The notes: a model not told the origin generated them from the sequence alone. A stretch of DNA of 64,000 nt from Cohaesibacter haloalkalitolerans (GCF_003574655.1 NZ_QNUM01000005.1:248001-312000); one strand, 5' to 3'; counted from the first letter of the stretch, positions 8,509 to 18,004 are shown. Program-made: numbers and translations.

Positions 8509-9366
8509 TCAGCCGTTGTCGCGCCTCAGGTGTCGCGTCAGGCGCTGTTCGATGAGATCCCAAAGGCGGCGCAGGATCTCGACGCAGATCAGGTAGAAGA
8601 TGGCCGCGTAGATATAGGCCTGGAAATCATAGGTCTGGGAGAAGGCGCGGCGGGTTTCGCCCATCAGGTCATAGACCGAGATAATCGACACAACGGCGGA
8701 ACCCTTGATCATCAGGATGAATTCGTTGCCATAGGGGCGCAGAGCAACAATCAGCGCCTGCGGCAGGATAATCTTGAAAAAGGTGACGAATTTCGGCAGT
8801 CCGAGACTTTGAGCCCCTTCAATCTGGCCCTTGGGCACGTTCATGATGGCTCCGCGCAGGATTTCCGCCTGATAGGCTGCGGTGTTCAGCGTAAAGGACA
8901 GCAGTGCAATCGACCAACTGTCGCGGAACAGCCACCACATGTTGATGTCCTGCCAGAAGTGGCGGAACTGGCCGAAGCCGTAGTAGAGCAGAAACAGCTG
9001 CGCCAGCAGCGGAGTGCCGCGGAAGAAATAGATATAGCCGAAGGCCATCCTGTTGAAGAGCTTGATCTTCGACATGCGGCCAAAGGCGATCGGCAGAGAC
9101 AGGATACCTCCGAGCGCAACGGACATGGCCACCAGTTCAATGGTCGTCAGAAAGCCATAGAGATACTTCGGCCGGTAGCGGCTCATATAATCGGGATCGT
9201 AGCTGACATAAAGAAACACGGCGATACTGAGGAAGAACACGGCCCAGATGGCGAGTAGCACATAGCCAGTGATCTTGCGACCGCTGAGCAGCTTTTCACG
9301 CATGCTTTCCGGGCGGGGTCTGGATTCCAGAAGCGTCTTGGCAACATAGCTTGTCTGAATGGTCAT
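8509..9366 (-). CDS. Polar amino acid ABC transporter permease (HisM/GlnP type)
   Basis: This 285-residue inner membrane subunit belongs to a histidine/lysine/arginine/ornithine-type uptake system. About five membrane segments start after a 35-residue cytoplasmic tail. The EAA loop that contacts the ATPase reads GAQSLGLPKFVTFFKIILPQ near residue 180. The start ATG at 9366 overlaps the stop of the upstream permease by one base (TGATG), which shows translational coupling; the longer open frame upstream is the other gene read out of frame. The two permeases should form a heterodimer. Confidence 0.93.
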   Translation of the reverse strand: MTIQTSYVAKTLLESRPRPESMREKLLSGRKITGYVLLAIWAVFFLSIAVFLYVSYDPDYMSRYRPKYLYGFLTTIELVAMSVALGGILSLPIAFGRMSKIKLFNRMAFGYIYFFRGTPLLAQLFLLYYGFGQFRHFWQDINMWWLFRDSWSIALLSFTLNTAAYQAEILRGAIMNVPKGQIEGAQSLGLPKFVTFFKIILPQALIVALRPYGNEFILMIKGSAVVSIISVYDLMGETRRAFSQTYDFQAYIYAAIFYLICVEILRRLWDLIEQRLTRHLRRDNG

Positions 9367-10073
9367 CAGCGAACCTCCCCGCGGCGCGCACGCTTTTCGA
9401 TGGCTTCCAGCGCCATGGAGGAGACGAAGGTCAGCGCGAGATAGACCACGCAAGCCAGCGCAAAGAAGAAGAAGGCTTCCTTGGTGTTGCGGGCTGCAAG
9501 GCCGGTTGCGAACATTGTGTCGGTCAGTCCGATGATGGAGACCAGAGACGTGTCCTTGAGCAGAATGAGCCACAGGTTGGAAAGACCGGGCAGGGCGAGC
9601 TTGATCAATTGCGGCACGATGACCAGACGCATGGTCTTGAACCATGGCAGGCCCAGCGCAAAGGCGCCCTCATATTGTCCCTGCGGAATGCCCTTGAAGG
9701 CAGACAGAAACACTTCGCTGGCATAGGAAGAAAAGACGAAGGCAAGGGCAATCATCCCGGCGAGGAATGAGTTGACCTCGATTTCCATGCCCAGCACATG
9801 CTGAAACAGCAGGTTGAGCAGGATCTGGCCACCGTAATAGACGATGAACAGGGTCAGGAGTTCGGGCAATCCGCGAAAGATGATGGTGAACAGCTTTGCT
9901 GCTCTCTGAATGCTCGGTTCTTTGGAGTTGATGCCAAGGGCCAGGAAAAAGCCCATGAACAAGCCAACCGGCAGGGTGCATATGGCCAGCGAGACCGTAA
10001 AGAGCACACCATGGGCGATCTCGTCGCCCCAGCCTGTGGCTCCGAAGGAGAGAAGGGTCAGATAATAATCCAT
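9366..10073 (-). CDS. Polar amino acid ABC transporter permease (HisQ type)
   Basis: This 235-residue inner membrane subunit is the partner of the permease encoded just downstream. It has five hydrophobic segments and the EAA loop GAFALGLPWFKTMRLVIVPQ near residue 135. It begins MDYYLTLLSFGATGWGDEI, as in rhizobial HisQ homologues. It is read in one unit with the binding protein gene upstream (10141-10941), from which it is separated by a hairpin, and with the second permease downstream. No ATP-binding subunit is encoded in the window. Confidence 0.93.
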   Translation of the reverse strand: MDYYLTLLSFGATGWGDEIAHGVLFTVSLAICTLPVGLFMGFFLALGINSKEPSIQRAAKLFTIIFRGLPELLTLFIVYYGGQILLNLLFQHVLGMEIEVNSFLAGMIALAFVFSSYASEVFLSAFKGIPQGQYEGAFALGLPWFKTMRLVIVPQLIKLALPGLSNLWLILLKDTSLVSIIGLTDTMFATGLAARNTKEAFFFFALACVVYLALTFVSSMALEAIEKRARRGEVR

Positions 10074-10097
10074 ATTGAATTGCCAGCTTCACTAAAG

Positions 10098-10122
10098 AGC
10101 CCGGCAGGGTCGCTGCCGGGCT
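10098..10122 (-). terminator. Intercistronic stem-loop between binding protein and permease genes
   Basis: A perfect 10-bp GC-rich stem (10098-10107 with 10113-10122) with a 5-nt loop sits in the 67-bp gap. The minus strand shows only a short CTTTA after it. It is probably a partial terminator or mRNA-protecting hairpin that keeps binding protein expression above permease expression, as is common in such operons. Confidence 0.6.
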
Positions 10123-10140
10123 TGTTTTCAACCGTATCGA

Positions 10141-10941
10141 TTATTCGTCGCCACCATAGACGTCGAAGTCGAAATACTTGTCGTTGATTTCCTTGTATTT
10201 GCCATTGGCACGGATTGCCTTGATGGCAGCGGAGAAGCGATCGGCAAGCTCGGTTTCACCCTTGCGGACAGCGATACCTGCGCCCTGACCGTAGATTTCT
10301 TCAATGGCAGGGAAGGTGCCCAGGATCTTGCAGCAGGCGCCAGATTCGGATTTTACCCACTCGTCGAGCACGACAACGTCGTCGGTAACGCCGTCAAGAC
10401 GGCCTGCTTCGAGGTCGAGTTTGTATTCATCAGAGGTCGGATAGAGCTTCAGCTCGGTGTCCGGCAGCTTCTGTTCGGCAAAGTTGGAGTGGGTGGTAGA
10501 AGACTGTGCACCGATGGTTAGGCCCTTGAGCTCAGCAACGGCAGCAGGCAGATCCTTCGGATCGATTGCGGCGAGCTTGGAGTCCTTGGGAACAGCCAGA
10601 GCACCCGGCGTGTTGTAATATTTTTTGGAGAAGTCGACCTTCTTCAGACGATCCGGAGTGATGGACATGGATGCGATGACCGCATCGAACTTGCCAGCCA
10701 TCAGGGCAGGGATCATGCCGTCCCAATCCTGGACGACGAATTCGCATTCGGCCTTCATTTCTTCGCACAGCGCGTTTGCCATGTCGATGTCGAAGCCGAT
10801 CAGTTTGCCGTCAGCGGTCAGTTCGTTGAACGGAGGATAGGCACCTTCGGTACCGATACGGATTTTATCAGCAGCCTGTGCGCCACCGGCAACCATCATC
10901 AAAGCGGTTGCAGCGACTGCAAATTTCGTGAAAAGACGCAT
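10141..10941 (-). CDS. Periplasmic lysine/arginine/ornithine/histidine-type binding protein
   Basis: This 266-residue protein has a signal peptide (residues 1-23, cleavage after AQA). The mature SBP family 3 fold begins DKIRIGTEGAYPPFNELTADG. The ligand-site Asp and Arg region (DWDGMIPALMAGKFDAVIASMSIT) and a CC pair in SGACCKILG near residue 203 are as in ArgT/HisJ relatives. AGAGGGAAA precedes the ATG. It is the first gene of the operon with the two permeases. It is clearly paralogous to the protein encoded at 11414-12187, with long blocks in common. Confidence 0.93.
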   Translation of the reverse strand: MRLFTKFAVAATALMMVAGGAQAADKIRIGTEGAYPPFNELTADGKLIGFDIDMANALCEEMKAECEFVVQDWDGMIPALMAGKFDAVIASMSITPDRLKKVDFSKKYYNTPGALAVPKDSKLAAIDPKDLPAAVAELKGLTIGAQSSTTHSNFAEQKLPDTELKLYPTSDEYKLDLEAGRLDGVTDDVVVLDEWVKSESGACCKILGTFPAIEEIYGQGAGIAVRKGETELADRFSAAIKAIRANGKYKEINDKYFDFDVYGGDE

Positions 10942-11358
10942 AATATTTTCCCTCTTGTATATTGTATAAACATCTCGACCGCGGCATCAGCCAATGGTCA
11001 TACACAATATAGAGCCCTTTCAGGGCTTCTCTGGATTGGGCGGACCCTAGCCGCTTGGTGGCATATTCCCACTATTTTGCCGGACTTGACAACAGGCAAT
11101 CCCATGAAATCGGGTAAGGCGGCGAATTTTGCCCAAATTATAGACGAATGTGAAATAAAAGCATATTTTTGGATGTCGTAGCGAAACGAAATTTGGCGTA
11201 GTTGGTGAAATTTTTCAAATTTGGCGAGGGTTCTTGTCGTCGGTTATCGCCATGGTTGTCTGGGCAGTATAAAATTTGTGCAATATTGGCGAATTTGGCG
11301 GAGCGTAGAGACTCGAACTTACGGCAAATCGGCAAGAAAATTCGATCTGGATAGCAAA
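10942..11358. other. Intergenic region between the two binding protein genes
   Basis: There is no convincing gene. The region is AT-rich compared with its surroundings and must hold the promoter of the downstream binding protein operon. A small perfect hairpin (11013-11018 with 11022-11027) lies about 70 bp before that start. Short repeats of the type AATTTGGCG occur several times between 11187 and 11300. Confidence 0.5.
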
Positions 11359-11385
11359 ATGCCGGACACCATGGGTATCCGGCAT
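11345..11385 (-). terminator. Terminator after the second binding protein gene
   Basis: On the minus strand ATGCCGGA (11385-11378) pairs with TCCGGCAT (11366-11359), followed by TTTGC. It lies 28 bp after the stop of the gene at 11414, so that binding protein is made from its own single-gene transcript. Confidence 0.65.
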
Positions 11386-11413
11386 TCACGTCTGCATGTG
11401 TGGCTAGGCCAGC

Positions 11414-12187
11414 TTAGTCGCCGTATACATCGAAATCGAAGTATTTGGCGTTGATTTCCTGATATTTGCCGTTGGCGCGAATGGCGGCAATGGCTGCCGA
11501 CAATTTGTCGGCCAGCTCGGTGTTGCCCTTCTTCACGGCAATGCCAGCGCCTTCGCCGTTGATCTTCGGATCCGGGGTCAACTGCATCAGGATCTTGCAG
11601 CAGGCGCCAGCTTCGGATTTGACCCACTCGGAAAGCACAACGCCGTCATCGATGACAGCATCAACGCGGCCCGATTCCAGATCAAGCTTGTATTCGTCAG
11701 CAGTCGGATAGAGCTTCAGATCAATGTCGGGAATTTTCTGTTCGGCATAGTTGGCGTGGGTCGTGGAGACCTGTGCGCCAATGGTCAGGCCAGCCAGCTC
11801 ACTGATGTCTGTGCCCTTGAGGTCGCTGTCCTTGAGAACGGCAACGGCCGGTGGGGTGTTGTAGTATTTCTTGGAGAAGTCGACCTTCTTCAGGCGGTCT
11901 TCGGTAATCGACATCGAAGCAACAACCGCGTCGATCTTGCCAGCAATCAGCGCAGGGATCATGCCATCCCAATCCTGAATGACAAACTCGCAGTCCGCCT
12001 TCATTTCCGCGCACAGGGCGTTGGTGATATCAACGTCAAAGCCGCTCAGTTCACCCGCAGCAGAAAGCTGGTTGAACGGAGGGTAGGCGCCATCGATGCC
12101 AACGCGGATTTTTTCCGCGGCGGAAGCCGCGCTGCATGCCATCAGCGCAGCAGCTGCAGCAATTGCAATTTTTTTCGTGAGTTTCAT
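11414..12187 (-). CDS. Second periplasmic polar amino acid binding protein
   Basis: This 257-residue protein has a signal peptide ending near residue 23 (ASA before AEKIRVGIDGAYPPFNQL). It has the same SBP family 3 blocks as its neighbour, including DWDGMIPALIAGKIDAVVASMSIT and the CC pair in AGACCKI. It differs in the loop regions that line the ligand cleft, so it may feed a different amino acid into the same permease pair. I placed the start at 12187, where the signal peptide begins; the longer frame adds 24 residues that do not look like an export signal. A terminator follows directly. Confidence 0.92.
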   Translation of the reverse strand: MKLTKKIAIAAAAALMACSAASAAEKIRVGIDGAYPPFNQLSAAGELSGFDVDITNALCAEMKADCEFVIQDWDGMIPALIAGKIDAVVASMSITEDRLKKVDFSKKYYNTPPAVAVLKDSDLKGTDISELAGLTIGAQVSTTHANYAEQKIPDIDLKLYPTADEYKLDLESGRVDAVIDDGVVLSEWVKSEAGACCKILMQLTPDPKINGEGAGIAVKKGNTELADKLSAAIAAIRANGKYQEINAKYFDFDVYGD

Positions 12188-12460
12188 GACTCTTGTCCCA
12201 TTGCGAAGTCGAAAGTTCGGCGAGGTCCTCCAGGAACCATTTGCGGGCATGGTTGGCAAAGGCCAGACGCGCTGCCCGACGGATGGTTTTGATCACCTGT
12301 CTCGCATGAGGCAAGTCTTTGACCATTCCTCAAGCCATAACAATAAGAATTTTGCGTATCAGGCAGCACAATGAGCAGAGGATTGGCAATTTGCCGAAAT
12401 GAAGCATAATCCCCTGTCGTATTGCCGATCTCGCTGCAAAATGTCGTTTTTGCTACAAAC

Positions 12461-13030
12461 TCAGAGTTTCATGGTGTTGATAACGAATTCGGCCATCGCT
12501 TCCACATCGTCGATCTGGAACATCGGCAGGCCGTGTGTTGCGTCCATTTTCTCCGGTTCATCGCTTGCCACGGCAACAATCAGATGGTCTTTCTGGGCAA
12601 GGGGTGTGGTGTTGACCGCATTGGCGCGCCTGACTTCGATTTTCGGGAAAGCCTCGCTCTTGTAGCCTTCGACAATCACCAGATCACAGGGTGACATCCG
12701 CGCCAGAACATCGCTCAACAGCGGTTCGTCTTCATCCCGGCATTCATGCATGATGGCCCAGCGGGTTCCGGCTGCGACAAGCGCCACCTCGGTCGAGCCT
12801 GCCTCGCGGTGGCGGTAGCTGTCGGTGCCTTCCTTGTCGATGTCGCATTTGTGGTGGGCGTGCTTGACGGAGGATATGCGATAGCCCTTGTCGCAGAGGC
12901 TCTTGATGAGGCGGGTTGCCAATGTTGTCTTGCCCGAGTTCTTCCAGCCCGTGACACCGAAAATCTTGTGCCCATGGGTTGCTATCTGTGCCAACTGGGT
13001 GGCATCTGTAACGCCAGACTTGTCAGACAT
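12461..13030 (-). CDS. mobB: Molybdopterin-guanine dinucleotide biosynthesis protein B
   Basis: This 189-residue cytoplasmic GTPase assists the attachment of GMP to molybdopterin. The P-loop reads GVTGWKNSGKTTLATRL near residue 25, followed by SSVKHAHHKCDIDKEGTDSYRH, typical of MobB. Its first 8 bases overlap the end of mobA, so the two are translationally coupled. The longest part beyond the P-loop contains DLVIVEGYK, also a family motif. Confidence 0.93.
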   Translation of the reverse strand: MSDKSGVTDATQLAQIATHGHKIFGVTGWKNSGKTTLATRLIKSLCDKGYRISSVKHAHHKCDIDKEGTDSYRHREAGSTEVALVAAGTRWAIMHECRDEDEPLLSDVLARMSPCDLVIVEGYKSEAFPKIEVRRANAVNTTPLAQKDHLIVAVASDEPEKMDATHGLPMFQIDDVEAMAEFVINTMKL

Positions 13031-13682
13031 TGCCTTCTTCCTTCCCGATTTCTGCGAGTAGCCCTTCAGCCAGGGCGAGATCTTCAGCGGTATTGATGTT
13101 AAAAAACGGATCTACAGACCGTCCGTGACCGACAAACGGCTCAAACGTGACAGACAGCGCTCCCTGCTGTTCGGCCCACAGCATCATCTTGCGATCGCCC
13201 GCCGCCAGATAAGCTTCCAGCGAGTCCAAAAGCGCCACTGGCCACAGGCCGAATGTCGGATGCAACCGCCCGCCCGACATCGCCAGAACCGGACGCCCCG
13301 ACTCAGTTTCAGCGATATCGCAAAGGCGTTTTGCCAGAGTGACGGGGAAAAACGGCGTGTCGACGGCGACACTCAGCACATGAGTGGAGGCTTGCGTCTG
13401 TTGTGCCCACTGCAGCGCTTTCAGAATCCCAGCAAGCGGTCCGGCATGGTCATCGTTGCCGTCGGGCAGAAGCGGATAGTCGGTCGGATAGGATGCCGGA
13501 TCGCCATTGGCACTGATGACAATCGTTGCGACCTGCGGCGTGAGCCTTGCAAGGCAATGCTCCAGCAAGGGGCGACCGGCAAGAGGAACAAACGCCTTGT
13601 CCCTGCCGAGCATGCGTTGGGACCGCCCGCCCGCCAGCAAGACGGCCACGACATCCGTTCCGCAAGTTTGTTCGTGCATCAT
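13023..13682 (-). CDS. mobA: Molybdenum cofactor guanylyltransferase
   Basis: This 219-residue enzyme transfers GMP from GTP to molybdopterin to give the MGD cofactor of DMSO-reductase-family enzymes. The nucleotidyltransferase signature LLAGGRSQRMLGRDKAF is at residues 15-31. The metal-binding VAVDTPFFP follows near 100 and HPTFGLWP near 145. I chose the ATG pair at 13682/13679 behind GAGGG; the longer frame starting at 13730 has no ribosome site. It is followed with overlap by mobB. Confidence 0.92.
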   Translation of the reverse strand: MMHEQTCGTDVVAVLLAGGRSQRMLGRDKAFVPLAGRPLLEHCLARLTPQVATIVISANGDPASYPTDYPLLPDGNDDHAGPLAGILKALQWAQQTQASTHVLSVAVDTPFFPVTLAKRLCDIAETESGRPVLAMSGGRLHPTFGLWPVALLDSLEAYLAAGDRKMMLWAEQQGALSVTFEPFVGHGRSVDPFFNINTAEDLALAEGLLAEIGKEEGNV

Positions 13683-13889
13683 GCCCTCGACTGATGTGAC
13701 ACGTAAGGAGGAAGCCCCACGTTCATCCATGAATGCCGGATGTTAAACACGCTGTCAGACAGGGTGCAACGAAATTCCGGCGTCAACCTCTTCGCGGTTT
13801 GGAGGCCTGCCGCCTTCTCCAGCGCAAGGGCGACTTATTTGCACTTTGTCATCCTTGACCCTTGACGCCGGACCGAAAGCGTTCCAGCT

Positions 13890-15104
13890 ATGAGGACAGA
13901 GATCGCAAATCAGGAAAGACGAAGAGTCGTGTTCTGGAAAAACAAGAGTGAGCAAGCCGTGACTGAAGACAAGATCCTGCAGCTGCTGCGGCAGATAAAG
14001 TCTGCCCCGGGGGCGGGCGACATCGTGTCGGAAGGGATGGTATCCGATATCATCATCCGGGATGGCACCGTCATGTTCTCCATCTCGGTTCCTGCTGAAA
14101 AGGCCGAAGCCTGCGAGCCATTGCGCAAACAGGCAGAAGACGCTGTTGCGGGGATGGAAGGGGTCAACAAGGCGATGGTGGTTTTGACCGCCGAGCGCGC
14201 GCCATCTGCGCAGCAGCCCTCAAGTCCCTCATCCGCACCAAAGGCGGCTCCCAGAGCACCGTCCGCACCGCAACAGCAAAAAGGCCCCAGTCATATCGAC
14301 ATCGCTGGCGTCAGGCAGATCATTGCCGTCTCCTCGGCCAAGGGTGGAGTGGGCAAGTCGACCACGGCGGTCAATCTGGCGCTTGCCCTGCAGGCCAACG
14401 GACTCAAGGTGGGCATTCTGGATGCCGACATCTACGGCCCGTCGATCCCGCGTCTTCTGAAAATCACCGACAAGCCGACTGCTGTCGCCAACTCCCGCCG
14501 GATGAACCCGATCAAGGCCTATGGTCTGATGGCCATGTCGATCGGCCTGCTGGTTGATCCCGATACCCCGATGGTCTGGCGCGGTCCCATGGCCGTCTCG
14601 GCACTGACCCAGATGATCCGCGATGTCAATTGGGACGTCGAAGGCAAGCTTGACGTGCTGGTTGTCGACATGCCTCCGGGAACCGGTGACATTCAGCTGA
14701 CCATGGCCCAGCAGGTGCCGCTGTCCGGATCGGTGATCGTGTCAACCCCTCAGGATCTGGCGCTGATCGACGCTCGCAAGGGCATCGCCATGTTCCGCAA
14801 GGTCAACATTCCCATCCTCGGTATTGTCGAGAATATGAGCTATTTCTCCTGCCCGACCTGTGGCACGCGGCACGATATCTTCGGACATGGTGGCGCCCAT
14901 GCCACGGCCACTGAAATCGGCGTGCCGTTTCTTGGCGAAATTCCGCTGCATATGGAAATCCGCGAGCGTTCCGATGCTGGCGAGCCGATCATTGTTGCCG
15001 AGCCGGAAAGCGATCACACCGCGGTCTATCTGCAGATTGCCAATGCCATGATGAAGCAGATTGCCGGCGTCACGAGACCGGCACCGGCCATCGTCATCGA
15101 ATAG
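13890..15104 (+). CDS. Mrp/ApbC-type Fe-S cluster carrier ATPase
   Basis: This is a protein of up to 404 residues. An N-terminal MIP18/DUF59 domain (about 25-100) is followed by a Pro/Ala/Ser-rich linker (about 108-135) and a ParA/MinD-type ATPase domain. The ATPase carries the deviant Walker A SAKGGVGKSTTAVNLA near residue 152. The cluster-binding CxxC is in YFSCPTCGTRHDIFG near 318. Family members carry and transfer 4Fe-4S clusters. The start is uncertain: ATG at 13890 has no ribosome site, whereas GTG at 13959 has GAGTGAG upstream and would start at the DUF59 domain (VTEDKILQLL). It is divergent from mobA. Confidence 0.9.
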   Translation: MRTEIANQERRRVVFWKNKSEQAVTEDKILQLLRQIKSAPGAGDIVSEGMVSDIIIRDGTVMFSISVPAEKAEACEPLRKQAEDAVAGMEGVNKAMVVLTAERAPSAQQPSSPSSAPKAAPRAPSAPQQQKGPSHIDIAGVRQIIAVSSAKGGVGKSTTAVNLALALQANGLKVGILDADIYGPSIPRLLKITDKPTAVANSRRMNPIKAYGLMAMSIGLLVDPDTPMVWRGPMAVSALTQMIRDVNWDVEGKLDVLVVDMPPGTGDIQLTMAQQVPLSGSVIVSTPQDLALIDARKGIAMFRKVNIPILGIVENMSYFSCPTCGTRHDIFGHGGAHATATEIGVPFLGEIPLHMEIRERSDAGEPIIVAEPESDHTAVYLQIANAMMKQIAGVTRPAPAIVIE

Positions 15105-15153
15105 CGATCTGCAAGTGGGAGAGGAACCATCTGCTCCCCACATCCTGTCCAAC

Positions 15154-15189
15154 AAAAAAGGCCCGGCCTCCTCGAGGAGCCGGGCCTTT
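15154..15189. terminator. Bidirectional terminator between mrp and the convergent EamA gene
   Basis: An 11-bp perfect stem (15157-15167 with 15179-15189) encloses a further 10-bp palindrome. There is an A-run on the left and a TTT on the right, so it can stop transcripts from both sides. Confidence 0.85.
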
Positions 15190-15205
15190 GTCATGAGCAG
15201 ATTGC

Positions 15206-16213
15206 TCATTCAAAGCCGGTTCTGGCGGCGACCAGTTCATCCGGGTTGCCCGATCTCTTTCCCTGTCGCTGCAGACGCGCGACCTTTCTTTCCCTGAAAA
15301 TGGTGTAGATGCCGGAGGCCAGAATGAGGACGATGCCGAACCAGGTCAGGCTGTCGGGCACTTCACCCCAGATCAGATAGCCGTAGACCAGCGCAATCGG
15401 CATGGAGACATAGCGGAATGAGGACACAACAGACACTTCCCCATTCTGCATGGCGATGGATACATAATACTGTCCAAGCGTGAGGAACAGGGCGGCCCCC
15501 GCGATATAGACCAGGTTGATCGTTGTCGGCTGCATCCAGCCCTCATCACCCGAAAAATACATCTGGAACAGCGCCAGAATGCCACCGCCGATGGTGGAGA
15601 CGATCATGGTGGTGAGGGTAACAACCCAGAGCGAGATTTCCGGTTTGATCTGGCGGGTGATAAGGTCGCGGGCTGCGGCGAAGATAACGGCCGCCACGGC
15701 GAACAGCGAGTAGAAATTGAACCCATCGAGGCCGGGGCGGACAATGGCCATCACGCCAACAAAGCCGACCAGAACCGCAAGCCAGCGGCGTATGCCTACG
15801 GTTTCATGCAGGAAAACAGCCGCAAAGGCCGTCGTTGCCAACGGGATCGCCTGCAAAACGGCATAGACATTGGCCAGTGGCAGGAACTTGAGGGCAACCA
15901 GACACCCGATGGCCGAGAAGGTTTCGCAAAGGCCACGCAGCAGCAGGATCGGGTCAAAACTCTGGTAGAGGTAACGCAGCTGCCGCAGGATGACGCACAG
16001 CATCAACACCATGATGGTGGCACAGATGCCGCGAAAGAAGATCATCTGTCCGGTAGCCAGCCCGGTGCCAACAAGCTTGTTGAAGACGTCGTTTGTGCCA
16101 AAGCTGAAAACCGACACCTGCATGACCAGAATGCCGTAAATGTTTCCCCTGTCGCCGGGATTAACCCTCGCATGCGAAGCCTTGGCCGCGCTGCCTTTTG
16201 GACCAGTTGCCAT
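15206..16213 (-). CDS. EamA/DMT-superfamily permease
   Basis: This 335-residue protein has ten hydrophobic segments in two EamA repeats (about 25-160 and 175-305). It has a short cytoplasmic head rich in Ala, Gly and Lys and a basic tail after the last helix (FRERKVARLQRQGKRS). It is not close to the permease at 1049-1903 beyond family level. The substrate is unknown. It is convergent with mrp and shares its terminator; it is followed upstream by moaA on the same strand, 87 bp apart. Confidence 0.87.
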   Translation of the reverse strand: MATGPKGSAAKASHARVNPGDRGNIYGILVMQVSVFSFGTNDVFNKLVGTGLATGQMIFFRGICATIMVLMLCVILRQLRYLYQSFDPILLLRGLCETFSAIGCLVALKFLPLANVYAVLQAIPLATTAFAAVFLHETVGIRRWLAVLVGFVGVMAIVRPGLDGFNFYSLFAVAAVIFAAARDLITRQIKPEISLWVVTLTTMIVSTIGGGILALFQMYFSGDEGWMQPTTINLVYIAGAALFLTLGQYYVSIAMQNGEVSVVSSFRYVSMPIALVYGYLIWGEVPDSLTWFGIVLILASGIYTIFRERKVARLQRQGKRSGNPDELVAARTGFE

Positions 16214-16300
16214 GAAATTGACCTTTAAAGAGGACGCCCGAACGGGAATGGTGACGCGCCTTGGGCGGGAACAGAGTCTATCCGACAGAGGATCTCCTGC

Positions 16301-17332
16301 CTAGCCGCCAGTCACGGACATATGCCTGCCAATAGAAGGACGATTGTTTTTCCTGTCAATGACAAAATCGTGGCCTTTTGGCTTTCTGTCTATGGCCTGA
16401 CGAATTGCGTTGATAACGAGTTCGTTGCCTTCCGACTGGCGCAGCGGCTTCCGCAAGTCTGCTGCATCTTCCTGCCCAAGACACATGAACAGGGTTCCGG
16501 TGCAGGTGATCCGCACACGGTTGCAGCTTTCGCAGAAATTGTGGGTCAATGGCGTGATGAAACCGATCCGGCCGCCAGTTTCCTCGACCGTCACATAGCT
16601 CGCCGGGCCACCGGTCTTGTGGTGCGACGGCGAGAGCGTCCACGATCCTTGCAACGCTTTCCTGACGTCGGACAAGGGCAGATACATGTCGGTGCGGTCA
16701 AAATCGATTTCACCCATCGGCATTGTCTCGATGAAGGTGATATCCATGCCCCGTTCATGGCAAAACCGGATCATCTCGTCATACTCGTCATCATTGACGC
16801 CCTTGAGCGCCACCACATTCAACTTGATCTTGATGCCATGGGCAAGCGCACTTTCGATGCCGTCGAGCACCTGCTCAAACCGGCCCCAGCGGGTGATTGC
16901 ACGGAACCTGTCTTCTCTCAGCGTATCGAGGGAAACATTGATGCGCCGAACACCACAGGCGGAAAGATCGGCGGCAAAACGGGAAAGCTGCGAGCCGTTT
17001 GTCGTCAGGGTCAGTTCGTCAAGGGCACCGGATTCGAGATGGCGGGACAGGGAGGAAATGAGCGTCATGATGCCCCTGCGGACCAGCGGTTCCCCGCCGG
17101 TGAGACGCAGGCGCCGAACGCCATGGTCGATGAAGACCGTGGAAAGCCGGTCCAGCTCTTCCAGCGTCAGAATCTCGGCCTTGGGCAGAAAATGCATGTT
17201 TTCGGCCATGCAATAGACACAACGAAAATCGCAGCGATCCGTGACAGACAGCCGCAGATAATCGATGTGGCGCCCGAAGGGGTCCACCAAAGGAGCGGTC
17301 TGCGGGGTGCTTGCGTCTTCAAATTGCATCAT
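16301..17332 (-). CDS. moaA: GTP 3',8-cyclase
   Basis: This 343-residue radical SAM enzyme starts molybdopterin synthesis by converting GTP to 3',8-cyclo-7,8-dihydro-GTP together with MoaC. The N-terminal SAM cluster motif CDFRCVYC is near residue 38 and the GGEPL motif near 80. The C-terminal second cluster uses [13 protein letters not shown] and FMCLGQ. The protein ends in Gly-Gly, needed in known MoaA proteins. The start is ATG at 17332 (or 17329) behind AAGGAAGAG. The other cofactor genes of this window, mobA and mobB, lie 3 kb away. Confidence 0.95.
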   Translation of the reverse strand: MMQFEDASTPQTAPLVDPFGRHIDYLRLSVTDRCDFRCVYCMAENMHFLPKAEILTLEELDRLSTVFIDHGVRRLRLTGGEPLVRRGIMTLISSLSRHLESGALDELTLTTNGSQLSRFAADLSACGVRRINVSLDTLREDRFRAITRWGRFEQVLDGIESALAHGIKIKLNVVALKGVNDDEYDEMIRFCHERGMDITFIETMPMGEIDFDRTDMYLPLSDVRKALQGSWTLSPSHHKTGGPASYVTVEETGGRIGFITPLTHNFCESCNRVRITCTGTLFMCLGQEDAADLRKPLRQSEGNELVINAIRQAIDRKPKGHDFVIDRKNNRPSIGRHMSVTGG

Positions 17333-17558
17333 CTCTTCCTTGAAACAAAATGTGACTCTGGTCATCATCATTAAACAAGGGGGGATGGTTGCGCATCTCT
17401 CATTGCCAAGTCAATCACAGAATGCTGCAATCGCAGCCCTAACCGTGCGCTCTCACAGACATGTGAGTGTTTACAGCACGATCATGGGAGCGCTTCTGTC
17501 GCCGACCGGGACAGCCGGAGGGTGGCTCCCTCGATGCAACACAACAAGGATGCCAGAC

Positions 17559-17915
17559 ATGACGGACGCATGGCCAACCGAAATCCGCTTGAAGAAAGAC
17601 AAGAAGACCCTCAGCATTCGCTTTGATGACGGCAGCGCCTATGACTTCCCGGCTGAATTCCTGCGGGTGACTTCGCCCAGTGCCGAGGTGCAGGGCCACA
17701 GTCCGGATCAGAAAAAGACACTTGGCAACAAGCGCAATGTCGAGATCATGAAGGTGGAACCGGTCGGCAACTATGCTGTCCGGCTGCATTTCACGGATCT
17801 GCATGATTCCGGCTTTTTCACCTGGGACTATTTCAAGCGTTCCGGCGAGGCCATGGATGAGATCTGGAGCCAGTATCTCAAGGACCTCGAGGCCAAGGGC
17901 CTCAGTCGCGGCTGA
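17559..17915 (+). CDS. DUF971 (gamma-butyrobetaine hydroxylase N-terminal-like) protein
   Basis: This is a protein of about 118 residues, made almost entirely of one DUF971 domain. It opens WPTEIRLKKDKKTLSIRFDDG, followed by FPAEFLRVTSPSAEVQGH, and contains the conserved GNYAVRLHFTDLHDSGFFTWDYF. The same domain forms the N-terminus of gamma-butyrobetaine dioxygenases. Free-standing copies are often found beside Fe-S genes such as mrp, and mrp lies 2.5 kb away here. The start at 17559 has AAGGA 8 nt upstream; ATG at 17550 is an alternative. The longer frame into moaA is not coding. Confidence 0.85.
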   Translation: MTDAWPTEIRLKKDKKTLSIRFDDGSAYDFPAEFLRVTSPSAEVQGHSPDQKKTLGNKRNVEIMKVEPVGNYAVRLHFTDLHDSGFFTWDYFKRSGEAMDEIWSQYLKDLEAKGLSRG

Positions 17916-17973
17916 CTACCCGGTGGAGCAAGGGCGTCTCGTGCTCATCTGCACTTTGGCTTTGATACAAATG

Positions 17974-18004
17974 AAAAAGCCGATCTCGCGGGAGACCGGC
18001 TTTT
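17974..18004. terminator. Bidirectional terminator between the DUF971 and L,D-transpeptidase genes
   Basis: AAAAGCCGATCTC pairs with GAGACCGGCTTTT around a short GCGG loop. The one non-Watson-Crick position is a G-U pair only in the minus-strand RNA, which favours use by the L,D-transpeptidase transcript. U-runs exist on both sides. Confidence 0.8.
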
